From positions 248,001 through 312,000 of the forward strand of contig NZ_CALNVW010000010.1 in the NCBI RefSeq assembly GCF_940670765.1: a stretch of DNA of 64,000 bases. The letters run 5' to 3'. Position numbers and translations under genes: made by a program. The stretch comes from Streptomyces sp. A 4/2. Its GTDB lineage: Bacteria; Actinomycetota; Actinomycetes; Streptomycetales; Streptomycetaceae. Shown one piece after another: positions 47,406 to 55,515 of the stretch; the stretch's first letter is position 1, and every line of letters begins with the position of its first letter. The notes below the pieces were generated by a model. That model was not told the origin of the DNA. It was given only the letters and a program-made list of their open reading frames with translations, and ran no database searches.

Positions 47406-48506
47406 CTACGGGAGCGCGCCGGCCCCGCAGGAAGCCCGTACGTGGAGCCGGGGCAGCAGCGCCAGATGCCTGCCCGGCTCCAGCCCGCGCGGCTCCGTGC
47501 CCAGCCGCTCGACCAGCAGCCGGGTCCCGTGCCGCCCCACCTGGCGTTTGGGCGGAGCCACCGCGGTGAGCGGGGTGTCCGCCAGCGCGGCCACCTCGTC
47601 GTCGTAGGCCACCAGGGCCAGGTCCTCGGGCACCCGGACACCCAGCTCGGCCAGGCGCTGCACCAGGTGGATCGCGTCCACGTCGTTGTGCACCAGGGCC
47701 GCCGTCACCCCGCCCGACACGACGGCCTCCTGCACGGCCCGTACGGCCTCCTCGAAGCGCCCCCGGTCCAGCTCTGCGGGCACCGAGCCGATCACCGGGC
47801 GCGGCTGCTCCAGACCCAGCGCACCCAGCGCCTCGTCGTACCCGGCCCGTACGGCCAGCGCCGTCGGACTGTCGGCGCGCGCCACCAGCAGCGGCGCTCC
47901 GTGGCCGAGGCCGACCAGGTGGCGCACGGCCAGCAGCACCCCGTGCCGGTGGTCGGAGCAGACCCGGTCCAGATCGTCCAGGGCGCTGCCAGGCGCGGGC
48001 TCCCGCTCCAGCAGCACGGCGGGCACGGGCAGTTCGGCCATCCAGTCCCCGTACGCCGCCTGATCGCCCGCGCCCTGCCAGCCGGGCGCGATCAGCAGCC
48101 CCTCGGCGCCCGACGCGAGCAGCCCCTCCGTGCGGGCCCTGTCCTGCTCGGGGCGGTAGTCGGAGATCCGCAGGATCAGCCGGGCGCCCGCTTCGGCCGC
48201 CGCCTCGTGCGCGCCTCTGATCACTTCGGCGAAGTAGTACGTCGCCGAAGGGGCCAGCAGGCCGAGGACCGGCCCGCCGCTGCCCGCGGACGAGCCCGTC
48301 CCGCCCGCGGCTGCCGCCGACTGCGGCCAGGAGACCGACCCGTGGACCCGGTCGAGCAGCCCGCGCTCGGCCAGCGCCTCGACGTCCCGCCGCACCGTGA
48401 CGGGGGAGACCCCGAGGCGGCCGGCGAGATCGGAGACCCGGGCCGAGCCCTGTTCCCGTACCAGTTCGAGCAGTCGGTCATGACGTTCGGCAGCGCTCTC
48501 GCGCAC
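47406..48506 (-). CDS. DeoR-type HTH / LacI-type sensor hybrid regulator
   Basis: This 366-aa protein has an N-terminal DeoR winged helix-turn-helix (about 1-60: RHDRLLELVREQGSARVSDLAG…VSPVTVRRDVEAL, quoted in parts) joined through an Ala/Gly/Ser linker to a periplasmic-binding-like ligand domain of the LacI/GalR type (about 80-360, with LGLLAPSATYYFAEVIRGAH and DLALVAYDDEVAAL). It should sense a sugar and repress transcription. GTG 48506 follows GGGGGAG. It lies between the two promoters that carry the shared operator. Confidence 0.9.
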   Translation of the reverse strand: MRESAAERHDRLLELVREQGSARVSDLAGRLGVSPVTVRRDVEALAERGLLDRVHGSVSWPQSAAAAGGTGSSAGSGGPVLGLLAPSATYYFAEVIRGAHEAAAEAGARLILRISDYRPEQDRARTEGLLASGAEGLLIAPGWQGAGDQAAYGDWMAELPVPAVLLEREPAPGSALDDLDRVCSDHRHGVLLAVRHLVGLGHGAPLLVARADSPTALAVRAGYDEALGALGLEQPRPVIGSVPAELDRGRFEEAVRAVQEAVVSGGVTAALVHNDVDAIHLVQRLAELGVRVPEDLALVAYDDEVAALADTPLTAVAPPKRQVGRHGTRLLVERLGTEPRGLEPGRHLALLPRLHVRASCGAGALP

Positions 48507-48565
48507 GGCGGCACTCCCCCTCGCGGTGTGGTGGCTCGCTCTCAAGGCGAGACCCTAATGCAATT

Positions 48566-48636
48566 TGATCGAACGATGGGAGTTTCGATCATTCGTCACT
48601 CTTCCATTGACGTTCGATCATTCCCGGGTTCAAGAT
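48566..48636 (+). promoter_or_regulatory. Promoter and operators of the DUF2264 / beta-helix pair
   Basis: TTCGATCATTC occurs perfectly at 48584-48594 and 48613-48623 (29 bases apart). TGATCGAA (48566-48573) forms a perfect inverted repeat with the first copy, spaced by 10. TTGACG (48607-48612) and CAAGAT (48631-48636) are a -35/-10 pair with 18-base spacing, so the second copy fills the spacer. Binding there would block RNA polymerase. Confidence 0.72.
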
Positions 48637-48674
48637 TCCGGCGACGCCGCAGTCCGCCGCCTTCAGGGAGCATC

Positions 48675-50723
48675 ATGCCCACGCCGACCCCGCACCCAGC
48701 GAGCCCGTACACCGGCTGGACCCGCGCGCACTGGGAGAAGGCGGCCGATGAACTCCTGCTGGCGGTACGGCCGTGGGCATCGCCCCGTCACGGCCTGATC
48801 AACCTTCCCGGCCTCCGCCCCAGTTGGTCGGGGACGCGTTCCGACGGCCTCGAAGGGTACGCCCGTACCTGGCTCCTCGCCGCGTTCCGGGTCGCCGGGG
48901 CGGAGGGCCGGGATCCGCACGGCTTCCTCCCCCGGTACGCCGAGGGCCTGGCGGCGGGCACCGCGCCCGGTCCGGCGGGTGCGGCGGGTACCGCATCGGG
49001 TCTGCTGGGGCCGGACTCCTGGCCGCAGATGGCCGGAACCCGGCAGGCCGTCGTCGAGTCCGCGTCCGTCGCGCTGGGCCTGCGCGTCACCCGCCCCTGG
49101 CTCTGGGACACCCTCGACGACCGCACCCGGCAGCAGGCCGTCGACTGGCTGCTGCCCGCTCTCGACCCGTCACCGGTGAACAACAACTGGTGGCTCTTCG
49201 GCCTCACCGTTGCCGGATTCCTCCAGGACGCGGGTATCGAGACCGACCGGGCCCGCCGGACGATCGACCGCTCGCTGGAGCGCATCGAGGAATGGTGGCT
49301 CGGCGACGGCTGGTACAGCGACGGCCCCAACCGCTCCTTCGACCACTACAACGCCTGGGCGATGCACTTCTACCCGGTCCTGCACGCCCATCTCGCGGGC
49401 GACCAGGAACTCCTCGCCCGGTACGGGCCCCGGCTGCACGCCCATCTCGACGCGTACACGCGGATGTTCGGCGCGGACGGCGCACCCATGCCGTACGGCC
49501 GCTCGCTCACCTACCGGTTCGCCGCCGCGGCAGCCCCCTGGCTCGGCGCGCTGACCGGCCACACCCCGCTCAGCCCTGGCGCCACCCGCCGCCTCGCCTC
49601 CGGCACCCTGCGCTACTTCCTGGACCCGGCCGCACCCGATGGCCGTACGCACGAGCGCGCGACCGACGAGCACGGGCTGCTCACGCTGGGCTGGCACGGT
49701 CCGTACGCGCCGATCATCCAGACGTACTCGGGCCCCGCGTCCCCGTACTGGGCGTCCAAGGGATTCCTCGGTCTGCTGATGCCCGCCGACCACCCGGTGT
49801 GGACGGCGGACGAGGAGCCGCTGCCGTCCGAAACGGCCGACACGGTCACCACCCTGGCCACGCCCCACCTGCTGATCCAGTCCACCGCCGCCGACGGACT
49901 CGTACGCCTCCACAACCACGGCAGCAACCACGTGGGCCAGGACGAGGACCCGGGCTACGCCCGCTACGCGTACTCCACCCGCACCGGCCCCACCAGTCCC
50001 GCCACTACCACCGGCCCCGCCACTACCACCGGCCCCGCCACCACCGACTCGGGCTCCACGGACGCGGCTGCCGCCGGTTCCGGCTCCGGCACCGATTCCG
50101 GTGCCGACGCCACCGAACACGCCCCGCGCGACAACCACTTCGCGCTCCTCACCGACGCAGGACCCACCGTCCGGAGCCCGGCCACCCCCCTGACCAGCGG
50201 CTCCGGCTGGGCCGCCTCCGTCACCACCCCGCTCCCCGGCGTACGGATCGTGTCCGCCACCCTCGCCCACGGCCGCGCCGAACTCCGCGCCCACCTGGTC
50301 CTCGGAGCCGAGCCGGGAACCCCCGTACGCCAGACCGGCTGGGCCACCACACCGGCCACACCCGTACCGGCCGCACCAGCCACCCCGACACCGGCCGCAC
50401 CCACAGCACCGCCCGCCTCGCCCGGCACAGCCGCCACCGGCGCACTCACCGCCCAACTCCACCCCGTCCACGGCTACACCGGGACCCCACGGCAACTCGC
50501 CGCAGGTTCCACCCTGTTCGGCCCGCGCTCGGACGTCCTCGCGCTCGACGGCCGTACCACCGCACCCGCGTCGCTCTTCGTCAGCCTCGCGTCGCTCACC
50601 GCCGAGCCGGACCCCGCCCCCGCGGACACGCTCGCGGACATCCGCGTCAACGACCCCCGCACGATCCATGTGACCTGGCAGGACGGCACCACCGCCGTAC
50701 TGCACCTCCCGGAGGAATCATGA
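48675..50723 (+). CDS. DUF2264 domain protein
   Basis: This 682-aa cytoplasmic protein has no signal peptide. The first 380 residues form an alpha/alpha-type domain with GLEGYARTWLLAAFR (about 57-71), NNNWWLFGLTVAGF, NRSFDHYNAWAMHFYP and SPYWASKGFLGLLMP, matching DUF2264, a family tied to polysaccharide breakdown but not biochemically defined. The C-terminal beta domain is interrupted by two Thr/Ala/Pro/Ser repeat stretches (about 435-480 and 560-595). ATG 48675 follows GGGAG. It is coupled to the beta-helix gene (ATGA). Confidence 0.82.
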   Translation: MPTPTPHPASPYTGWTRAHWEKAADELLLAVRPWASPRHGLINLPGLRPSWSGTRSDGLEGYARTWLLAAFRVAGAEGRDPHGFLPRYAEGLAAGTAPGPAGAAGTASGLLGPDSWPQMAGTRQAVVESASVALGLRVTRPWLWDTLDDRTRQQAVDWLLPALDPSPVNNNWWLFGLTVAGFLQDAGIETDRARRTIDRSLERIEEWWLGDGWYSDGPNRSFDHYNAWAMHFYPVLHAHLAGDQELLARYGPRLHAHLDAYTRMFGADGAPMPYGRSLTYRFAAAAAPWLGALTGHTPLSPGATRRLASGTLRYFLDPAAPDGRTHERATDEHGLLTLGWHGPYAPIIQTYSGPASPYWASKGFLGLLMPADHPVWTADEEPLPSETADTVTTLATPHLLIQSTAADGLVRLHNHGSNHVGQDEDPGYARYAYSTRTGPTSPATTTGPATTTGPATTDSGSTDAAAAGSGSGTDSGADATEHAPRDNHFALLTDAGPTVRSPATPLTSGSGWAASVTTPLPGVRIVSATLAHGRAELRAHLVLGAEPGTPVRQTGWATTPATPVPAAPATPTPAAPTAPPASPGTAATGALTAQLHPVHGYTGTPRQLAAGSTLFGPRSDVLALDGRTTAPASLFVSLASLTAEPDPAPADTLADIRVNDPRTIHVTWQDGTTAVLHLPEES

Positions 50724-52258
50724 GACATCGCCGTACGTACACCGCCCTGACCGCCGCGTCCCTCACCGCGCTCGCGGTCACCGGGCTCACCGCCCAGGCC
50801 CAGGCGGCGCCCCGGCCCGGCGCCACGTTCCACGTCGACTGCTCGGCCACCGCGGGCAGCCGGAGCGACGGCTCCGTCCGGCACCCCTGGACCACGCTCG
50901 ACCAGGCCAACGCGCACACCTACGGCCCCGGCGACCGTCTCCTCTTCAAGCGGGGCGCGACCTGTACGGGTTCCCTCACCCCGAAGGGAGCGGGCTCGTC
51001 CCGCGCGTCCTTCACGATCGCCGACTACGGCACCGGCCGGGACCGTGCGGTGATCGACGGAGCGGGCACCCACGATGCCGTACTCCTCTCCAACACCCAG
51101 TACGTCCACCTGTCCGGGCTGGAGATCACCAACGCCGAGAACCCGGGCAGCGAGCGCAACGCAGTGCGGCTGCGGCTGACCGACTACGGCACCGCGCACG
51201 GCTTCGAGATCGACCACCTCTACATCCACGACGTGCGTGGTGGTGACTCCAAGACCCTCACCGGTTCCAGCGCCATCCACGTCGACGTCGAGGGCACCGC
51301 CAAGGCGAGCAACTACGACGGCCTGGACATCCACCACAACCGCATCGAGGACGTCGACCGGGAAGGCATCTACTTCAAGTCGACCTTCTCCAAGCGCGAT
51401 CTGGTCGGCGAGCAGCAGGACCCGAACGTGTACCCGGGCGCCTGGACCCCGTCGACCCGTGTCCGGGTCGCCGACAACACGCTGAAGTCCATCGGCGGCG
51501 ACGGCATGAAGCTGGACACCACCAGCGGCGCGGTCGTGGAGCACAACCGTGTCGACGGCTTCCAGCTGCGCTCGCCCTCCGCCAACGCGGGCATCTGGAC
51601 CTTCAACACCGACGACACGCTGATCCAGTACAACGAGGTCTCGGGCGGCGGGAACAGCCACGACGGCATGTCCTTCGACGCCGACGGCGCCTCCAGCCAC
51701 ACGGTCTTCCAGTACAACTACAGCCACGACAACAAGGGCGGCTTCCTGCTGGTCTGCCCCTACAGCGGCGCGAAGACCGTGGACACGGTCGCCCGTTACA
51801 ACGTGAGCCACAACGACGGCACCCGGCTGCTGCAGAACTGCGCGGGACCGATCCTCAACACCCAGATCTACAACAACTCGTTCTCCAACAAGGAGACGAT
51901 CCCCGGCTACCTGGTGCAGGACGACAACGGCAGCCCCGCCACCACGCAGCACGAGCAGTACATCCGCAACAACATCTTCGTGAGCGAGGGCACCGGCGGC
52001 TACGGCTTCAGCAACCCGACCGCAGGGCTCTCCTTCGACCACAACGCCTTCTACGGCATCGACATGACCCGCCCCAACCCGGGAGGCATCACCGCCGACC
52101 CGCTGCTGCGCGATGACTTCAAGCTGGCGAAGGGCTCGCCCGCCCTCGGCGCGGGGACGGTCGTGGCGGACAACGGAGGCAAGGACTACTTCGGCAACAA
52201 GCTGAAGCCGGGCGCCCCCAACATCGGCGCCTACGCGGGCCCCGGCACCGACCGTTAG
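50720..52258 (+). CDS. Secreted right-handed beta-helix protein
   Basis: This 512-aa protein has a signal peptide (about 1-29, ending AQAQA-AP). The mature part shows a series of parallel beta-helix turns (GLEITNAENPG, LDIHHNRIEDVD, VRVADNTLKSIGGDGM, TLIQYNEVSGGG, QYNYSHDNKGG, ARYNVSHNDG), as in pectate-lyase-type enzymes and carbohydrate epimerases. I cannot place the catalytic residues or substrate. ATG 50720 follows GGAGGAA and overlaps the DUF2264 stop, so it is a coupled two-gene unit. Confidence 0.87.
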   Translation: MRHRRTYTALTAASLTALAVTGLTAQAQAAPRPGATFHVDCSATAGSRSDGSVRHPWTTLDQANAHTYGPGDRLLFKRGATCTGSLTPKGAGSSRASFTIADYGTGRDRAVIDGAGTHDAVLLSNTQYVHLSGLEITNAENPGSERNAVRLRLTDYGTAHGFEIDHLYIHDVRGGDSKTLTGSSAIHVDVEGTAKASNYDGLDIHHNRIEDVDREGIYFKSTFSKRDLVGEQQDPNVYPGAWTPSTRVRVADNTLKSIGGDGMKLDTTSGAVVEHNRVDGFQLRSPSANAGIWTFNTDDTLIQYNEVSGGGNSHDGMSFDADGASSHTVFQYNYSHDNKGGFLLVCPYSGAKTVDTVARYNVSHNDGTRLLQNCAGPILNTQIYNNSFSNKETIPGYLVQDDNGSPATTQHEQYIRNNIFVSEGTGGYGFSNPTAGLSFDHNAFYGIDMTRPNPGGITADPLLRDDFKLAKGSPALGAGTVVADNGGKDYFGNKLKPGAPNIGAYAGPGTDR

Positions 52259-52264
52259 CGGCCG

Positions 52265-52283
52265 GCGGGACCAACGGTCCCGC
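52265..52283 (+). terminator. 8-bp hairpin after the beta-helix gene
   Basis: GCGGGACC (52265-52272) pairs with GGTCCCGC (52276-52283) around AAC, 6 bases after the stop. The next gene converges. Confidence 0.6.
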
Positions 52284-52302
52284 GGGACCGGGACGGTCGG
52301 TC

Positions 52303-53076
52303 CTACTGCGGCCCGTACTTGCGGCCTGTCTTGGAGGTGATCCCTCCGAGCAGGCCGCGCGGCGCCAGCTTCGCCGCACCCATCAGAGCCTTGTACCGCG
52401 GGTCCGGGATCGACAACGACTTGCCGCGCGCGAGATCCGTGAGCGCGGCAGCCACCAGCTTGTCCGCGTCCAACCACATCCAGCCGGGGATGTTGTCCGT
52501 ACCCATCCCGGCCCGCTCATGGAACTCGGTACGGACGAACCCCGGGCACAGCGCCATCAGCCGTACCCCCGAACCGGCCAGGTCCCGCGCCGCGCCCTGG
52601 GTGAACTGCACGACCCACGCCTTCGAAGCGCCGTACGTCCCGCGCGGCAGGAACGCCGCCACCGAGGCCACATTGACGACGCCGCCGCGCCCGCGGTCCC
52701 GCATCCCCGGAACCGCGGCCGAGGTCAGCCGCAGCACCGCCTCGCAGTGCACCTTCAGCATCATCAACTCGTCCGCCACGGAGACGTCGAGGAAGCGGCC
52801 CTTGTTGCCGAACCCGGCGTTGTTGACCAGCAGATCGATGGCGTTCCGCGGGTCCGAGAGACGCTCCTCGACCGAGGAGATCCCGTCCTCGGTGGCCAGA
52901 TCCGCGGTCAGCACCTCGGCCTCGATGCCGTGCAGATCGTGCAGTTCGGTCGCCTGACGCCGGAGCCGTTCGGTATCGCGCGCCACCAGGACGAGGTTGT
53001 GCCCGTCCGTGGCCAGACGCCGTGCGAAGGCGGCTCCGATTCCCGCTGTGGCGCCCGTGATCAGTGCTGTTGTCAT
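52303..53076 (-). CDS. Short-chain dehydrogenase/reductase
   Basis: This 257-aa NAD(P)-dependent oxidoreductase has cofactor motif TGATAGIGAAFA (residues 7-18), NNAG at about 88, catalytic Ser before YGASKAW and the Y-x3-K pair. The C-terminal extension (LAPRGLLGGITSKTGRKYG) is like that of the DltE/YqjQ-type subgroup. The substrate is unknown. Confidence 0.9.
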   Translation of the reverse strand: MTTALITGATAGIGAAFARRLATDGHNLVLVARDTERLRRQATELHDLHGIEAEVLTADLATEDGISSVEERLSDPRNAIDLLVNNAGFGNKGRFLDVSVADELMMLKVHCEAVLRLTSAAVPGMRDRGRGGVVNVASVAAFLPRGTYGASKAWVVQFTQGAARDLAGSGVRLMALCPGFVRTEFHERAGMGTDNIPGWMWLDADKLVAAALTDLARGKSLSIPDPRYKALMGAAKLAPRGLLGGITSKTGRKYGPQ

Positions 53077-53116
53077 GGGCGGAACGTTAGACGGTCCCGT
53101 AGACGGCGAGCGGCCT

Positions 53117-53794
53117 TCACTGCCCCGCTACCCCGTACTTGGCGGTGTATGCACGCGCCTCCCGGAGCAGCCCGGACTCCATCCACTCCGCTGCCACCAG
53201 CGTGCCCGGCAGCAGCTCGCGTTCGACGGTCGCCGCCCGGAACAGCAGCGCGACGGTGATGTCGTGGTCCGGGCGGTGCACGACCTCGATCGGGTCGCCC
53301 GCGGTGAACGCACCCGGCTCGATCACCCGCAGCAGCGCCCCGGGCGCCCCGGCCCGGGTGAACCGCTTGACCCACCCCGGCTCGCCGACGTGATTCTGGA
53401 ACGTACGGCAGGGGATGCGCCCGCCGGTGACTTCGAGCACCACCTCGGGCCCCACCCGCCACCGCTCCCCGATCAGGGCGCCGGTCACATCGACCCCGCC
53501 GGTGGTGAGGTTCTCGGCGAACGCGCCGTCGGCCAGCGGGCGCCCCAACTCCCGCTCCCAGGCGTCGAGGTCCTCGCGCGCGAAGGCGTACACCGCCCGG
53601 TCGTCGCCGCCGTGGAACCGCAGGTCGCAGACCGAGTCGCCCTCGACCCCGCCGGCGCCGACCCCTGGCGGCCCCGGCGAGAACACCCGTACGGGCCCTT
53701 CGACCGGCCGCTTGTCCACCCCGGTCATCCCGCCCACGGCATCCGTGTACGCGGCGGACCGGGCCTTCCCCACATTCACCGACAGAAGCTTCAT
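53117..53794 (-). CDS. MOSC domain protein
   Basis: This 225-aa protein shows the molybdenum-cofactor-sulphurase C-terminal fold, with VNVGKARSAAYTDAVGGMTGV (in parts), GDSVCDLRFHGGDDRAVYAFAREDLDAWE and the conserved GGRIPCRTFQNHVGEPGWVKRF region. YiiM-like members of this length reduce N-hydroxylated compounds, but the function here is not shown. It is divergent from the LysR gene, which may regulate it. Confidence 0.88.
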   Translation of the reverse strand: MKLLSVNVGKARSAAYTDAVGGMTGVDKRPVEGPVRVFSPGPPGVGAGGVEGDSVCDLRFHGGDDRAVYAFAREDLDAWERELGRPLADGAFAENLTTGGVDVTGALIGERWRVGPEVVLEVTGGRIPCRTFQNHVGEPGWVKRFTRAGAPGALLRVIEPGAFTAGDPIEVVHRPDHDITVALLFRAATVERELLPGTLVAAEWMESGLLREARAYTAKYGVAGQ

Positions 53795-53873
53795 GGAGAA
53801 AGGCTAGAGGCTCACCATCAAAGCCACTACACGATTATCCGCACCCTCCCCAAGAACCCCTTATGCTCGAATC

Positions 53874-54764
53874 ATGATCGAGGCCCGTCACCTCCGTGTC
53901 CTGCGCGCCGTCGCCACCACCGGCTCCTTCTCCGCCGCCGCGCGGGAACTGGGCTGCACCCAGCCCGCGGTCAGTCAGCAGATGAAGGCGCTGGAGGCCT
54001 CGTCGGGTACGACGCTGCTGATCCGTACGGGCCGCGAAATGCGCCTGACCCAGGCCGGTGAGGCCCTGGTGCGCCACGCGGCGGGCATCCTCGCCGGGCT
54101 GACCGCCGCGGAGGAGGAGGTCGCCGCCATCGCCGGACTGCGCGCGGGCCGCGTACGGCTGGTGTCGTTCCCCAGCGGCAGCTCGACGCTGGTGCCCACG
54201 GCCCTGGCCGCACTGCGCGCCGCACACCCGGGTACCCGGGTCTCCCTGGTCGAGGCGGAGCCACCGCGCTCGGTCGACCTGCTGCGCGACGGCGACTGCG
54301 ACGTCGCACTCGCCTTCCGCTACGGGCCCGCCACGGACGAGTGGGACGACCTGGTCGTGCGCCCGCTGCTCACCGACCGCATGGTCGGACTGGTCCCGGA
54401 GGGGCACCGGCTGGCCGATGCGGACACGATCACCGTCGGCGATCTCGCCGAGGAGTCCTGGATCGCGGGCTGCCCGCGGTGCCGCCGCCAGCTGGTGGAG
54501 GTCTGCGAGGGCGCCGGCTTCACGCCCCGCATCGACTTCGCGACCGACGACTATCCGGCGGTGATCGGCCTGGTCGGCGCGGGCCTCGGGGTCGCGGTGC
54601 TGCCGGAACTGGCGATCGAGTCGGTGCGTCCGAAGGGTGCCAGGACGGTGTCGGTGGAACCGGCCGTACAGCGCGAGATCGTCGCGCTGACCCTGCCCGA
54701 CCTGGCACAGGTGCCCGCGGTGGCGGCGACCCTGGACCGGCTCGCCCAGGCCGCCACCCGCTGA
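53874..54764 (+). CDS. LysR family transcriptional regulator
   Basis: This 296-aa protein has an N-terminal winged helix (LRAVATTGSFSAAARELGCTQPAVSQQMKALE, quoted in parts, about 9-40) and a C-terminal effector-binding domain. TATGCT (53862-53867), a good -10, ends 6 bases before the ATG, so the mRNA may be leaderless. It is divergent from the MOSC gene with a 79-bp gap, the usual arrangement of LysR with its target. Confidence 0.9.
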   Translation: MIEARHLRVLRAVATTGSFSAAARELGCTQPAVSQQMKALEASSGTTLLIRTGREMRLTQAGEALVRHAAGILAGLTAAEEEVAAIAGLRAGRVRLVSFPSGSSTLVPTALAALRAAHPGTRVSLVEAEPPRSVDLLRDGDCDVALAFRYGPATDEWDDLVVRPLLTDRMVGLVPEGHRLADADTITVGDLAEESWIAGCPRCRRQLVEVCEGAGFTPRIDFATDDYPAVIGLVGAGLGVAVLPELAIESVRPKGARTVSVEPAVQREIVALTLPDLAQVPAVAATLDRLAQAATR

Positions 54765-54794
54765 GCCGACGGCAGGGGTACGGGCCGAGGCCCC

Positions 54795-54817
54795 CTGAAG
54801 GAACGTTTCTCCTTCGG
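54795..54817. terminator. Hairpin between the LysR gene and whiD
   Basis: CTGAAGGA (54795-54802, approximately) pairs with TCCTTCGG (54810-54817) with one wobble pair and a T-rich loop. It lies between convergent genes and could serve both. Confidence 0.5.
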
Positions 54818-54834
54818 TGAGCTGCGGGTGACCG

Positions 54835-55158
54835 TCAAGCGGGGCCGGGGCCGTTGGGTGTGGCGGCGGTGATCAGTCGGTTGCGGGCCCGGCCCATGAG
54901 TTCCTCGCGTTCGTCCTCGGTCAGCCCACCCCACACTCCGTACGGCTCGCGCACGGCGAGCGCGTGCGCGGCGCACTCGGCACGGACCGGGCAGCGCATG
55001 CACACCTCCTTCGCCGAGGTCTCGCGGGCGCTTCGCGCCGCACCTCGTTCGCCCTCCGGGTGGAAGAAGAGCGAGCTGTCCACCCCACGGCAGGCCGCGA
55101 GGAGCTGCCAGTCCCATAGATCGGCGTTGGGTCCGGGAAGGCGGGAGAAATCTGCCAT
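54835..55158 (-). CDS. whiD: WhiB-like iron-sulphur regulator WhiD
   Basis: This 107-aa protein has the four [4Fe-4S] cysteines C23, C53, C56 and C62, the GVWGG turn (about 74-78) and a basic C-terminal stretch (MGRARNRL). WhiD acts late in sporulation, needed for septation and spore-wall maturation, and WhiB-like proteins work by binding the principal sigma factor. Sequence (MADFSRLPGPNADLWDWQLL) and position beside bldM both support whiD. AAAGGGGAC precedes the ATG. Confidence 0.92.
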   Translation of the reverse strand: MADFSRLPGPNADLWDWQLLAACRGVDSSLFFHPEGERGAARSARETSAKEVCMRCPVRAECAAHALAVREPYGVWGGLTEDEREELMGRARNRLITAATPNGPGPA

Positions 55159-55515
55159 TGCTTGTCCCCTTTAAGCCGTGACCGTGCATCCACGATGTAA
55201 GTAGATGTAAATATGACTCATTACGAATCTAGTCACAGACACCACCAAAATGGAAGAAGAGCAGCTAAATGGGTCACAACTGCTCAATACGGGCAATTGG
55301 GGCGTGGGGCTCTCCTCTGCGACCGTCCCCTCACGTAGAGTGTCGAAGGCGGCGGTCCCGCCCGTAACTCTTTCGAGTGACCATCGTTGAGAGTGCGTGG
55401 GCGGTTGAGACAAGAACCACTCGGGCACATGTCCGAGAGGCATCGACCGCACAGGTGACGATTCGTACCCAGCCTGGAGGCCCAAGGTGACGCGCATCAG
55501 CTGCGGAGGGCGGTC
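55159..55515. other. 357-bp whiD-bldM divergent control region
   Basis: There is no gene. The whiD-proximal part (about 55190-55270) is unusually A/T-rich, with ATGTAA-type direct repeats (ATGTAAGTAG / ATGTAAATAT near 55195-55215) and ACTCATTACGAATCTAGTCAC. The bldM-proximal part holds the sigma-BldN-type promoter and a leader of about 115 bases. Both genes are developmental, so binding sites for BldM, WhiI or similar factors are expected, but I cannot place them. Confidence 0.6.
55363..55390 (+). promoter_or_regulatory. Sigma-BldN-dependent promoter of bldM
   Basis: CGTAAC (55363-55368) and CGTTGA (55385-55390) are separated by exactly 16 bases, identical to the -35 and -10 described for sigma-BldN targets such as bldMp1. 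It should make bldM expression depend on the BldN stage of aerial hyphae formation. Confidence 0.88.

Noticed and set aside
47442..48674. Upstream extension of the DUF2264 frame across the regulator gene
   Set aside because: It is antisense to a convincing DeoR/LacI hybrid; DUF2264 similarity begins only at ATG 48675 with its own ribosome-binding site.
55265..55300. Sigma-WhiG promoter starting at TAAA upstream of bldM
   Set aside because: TAAA is followed at the right distance by CAATACGG, which does not match GCCGATAA well enough.
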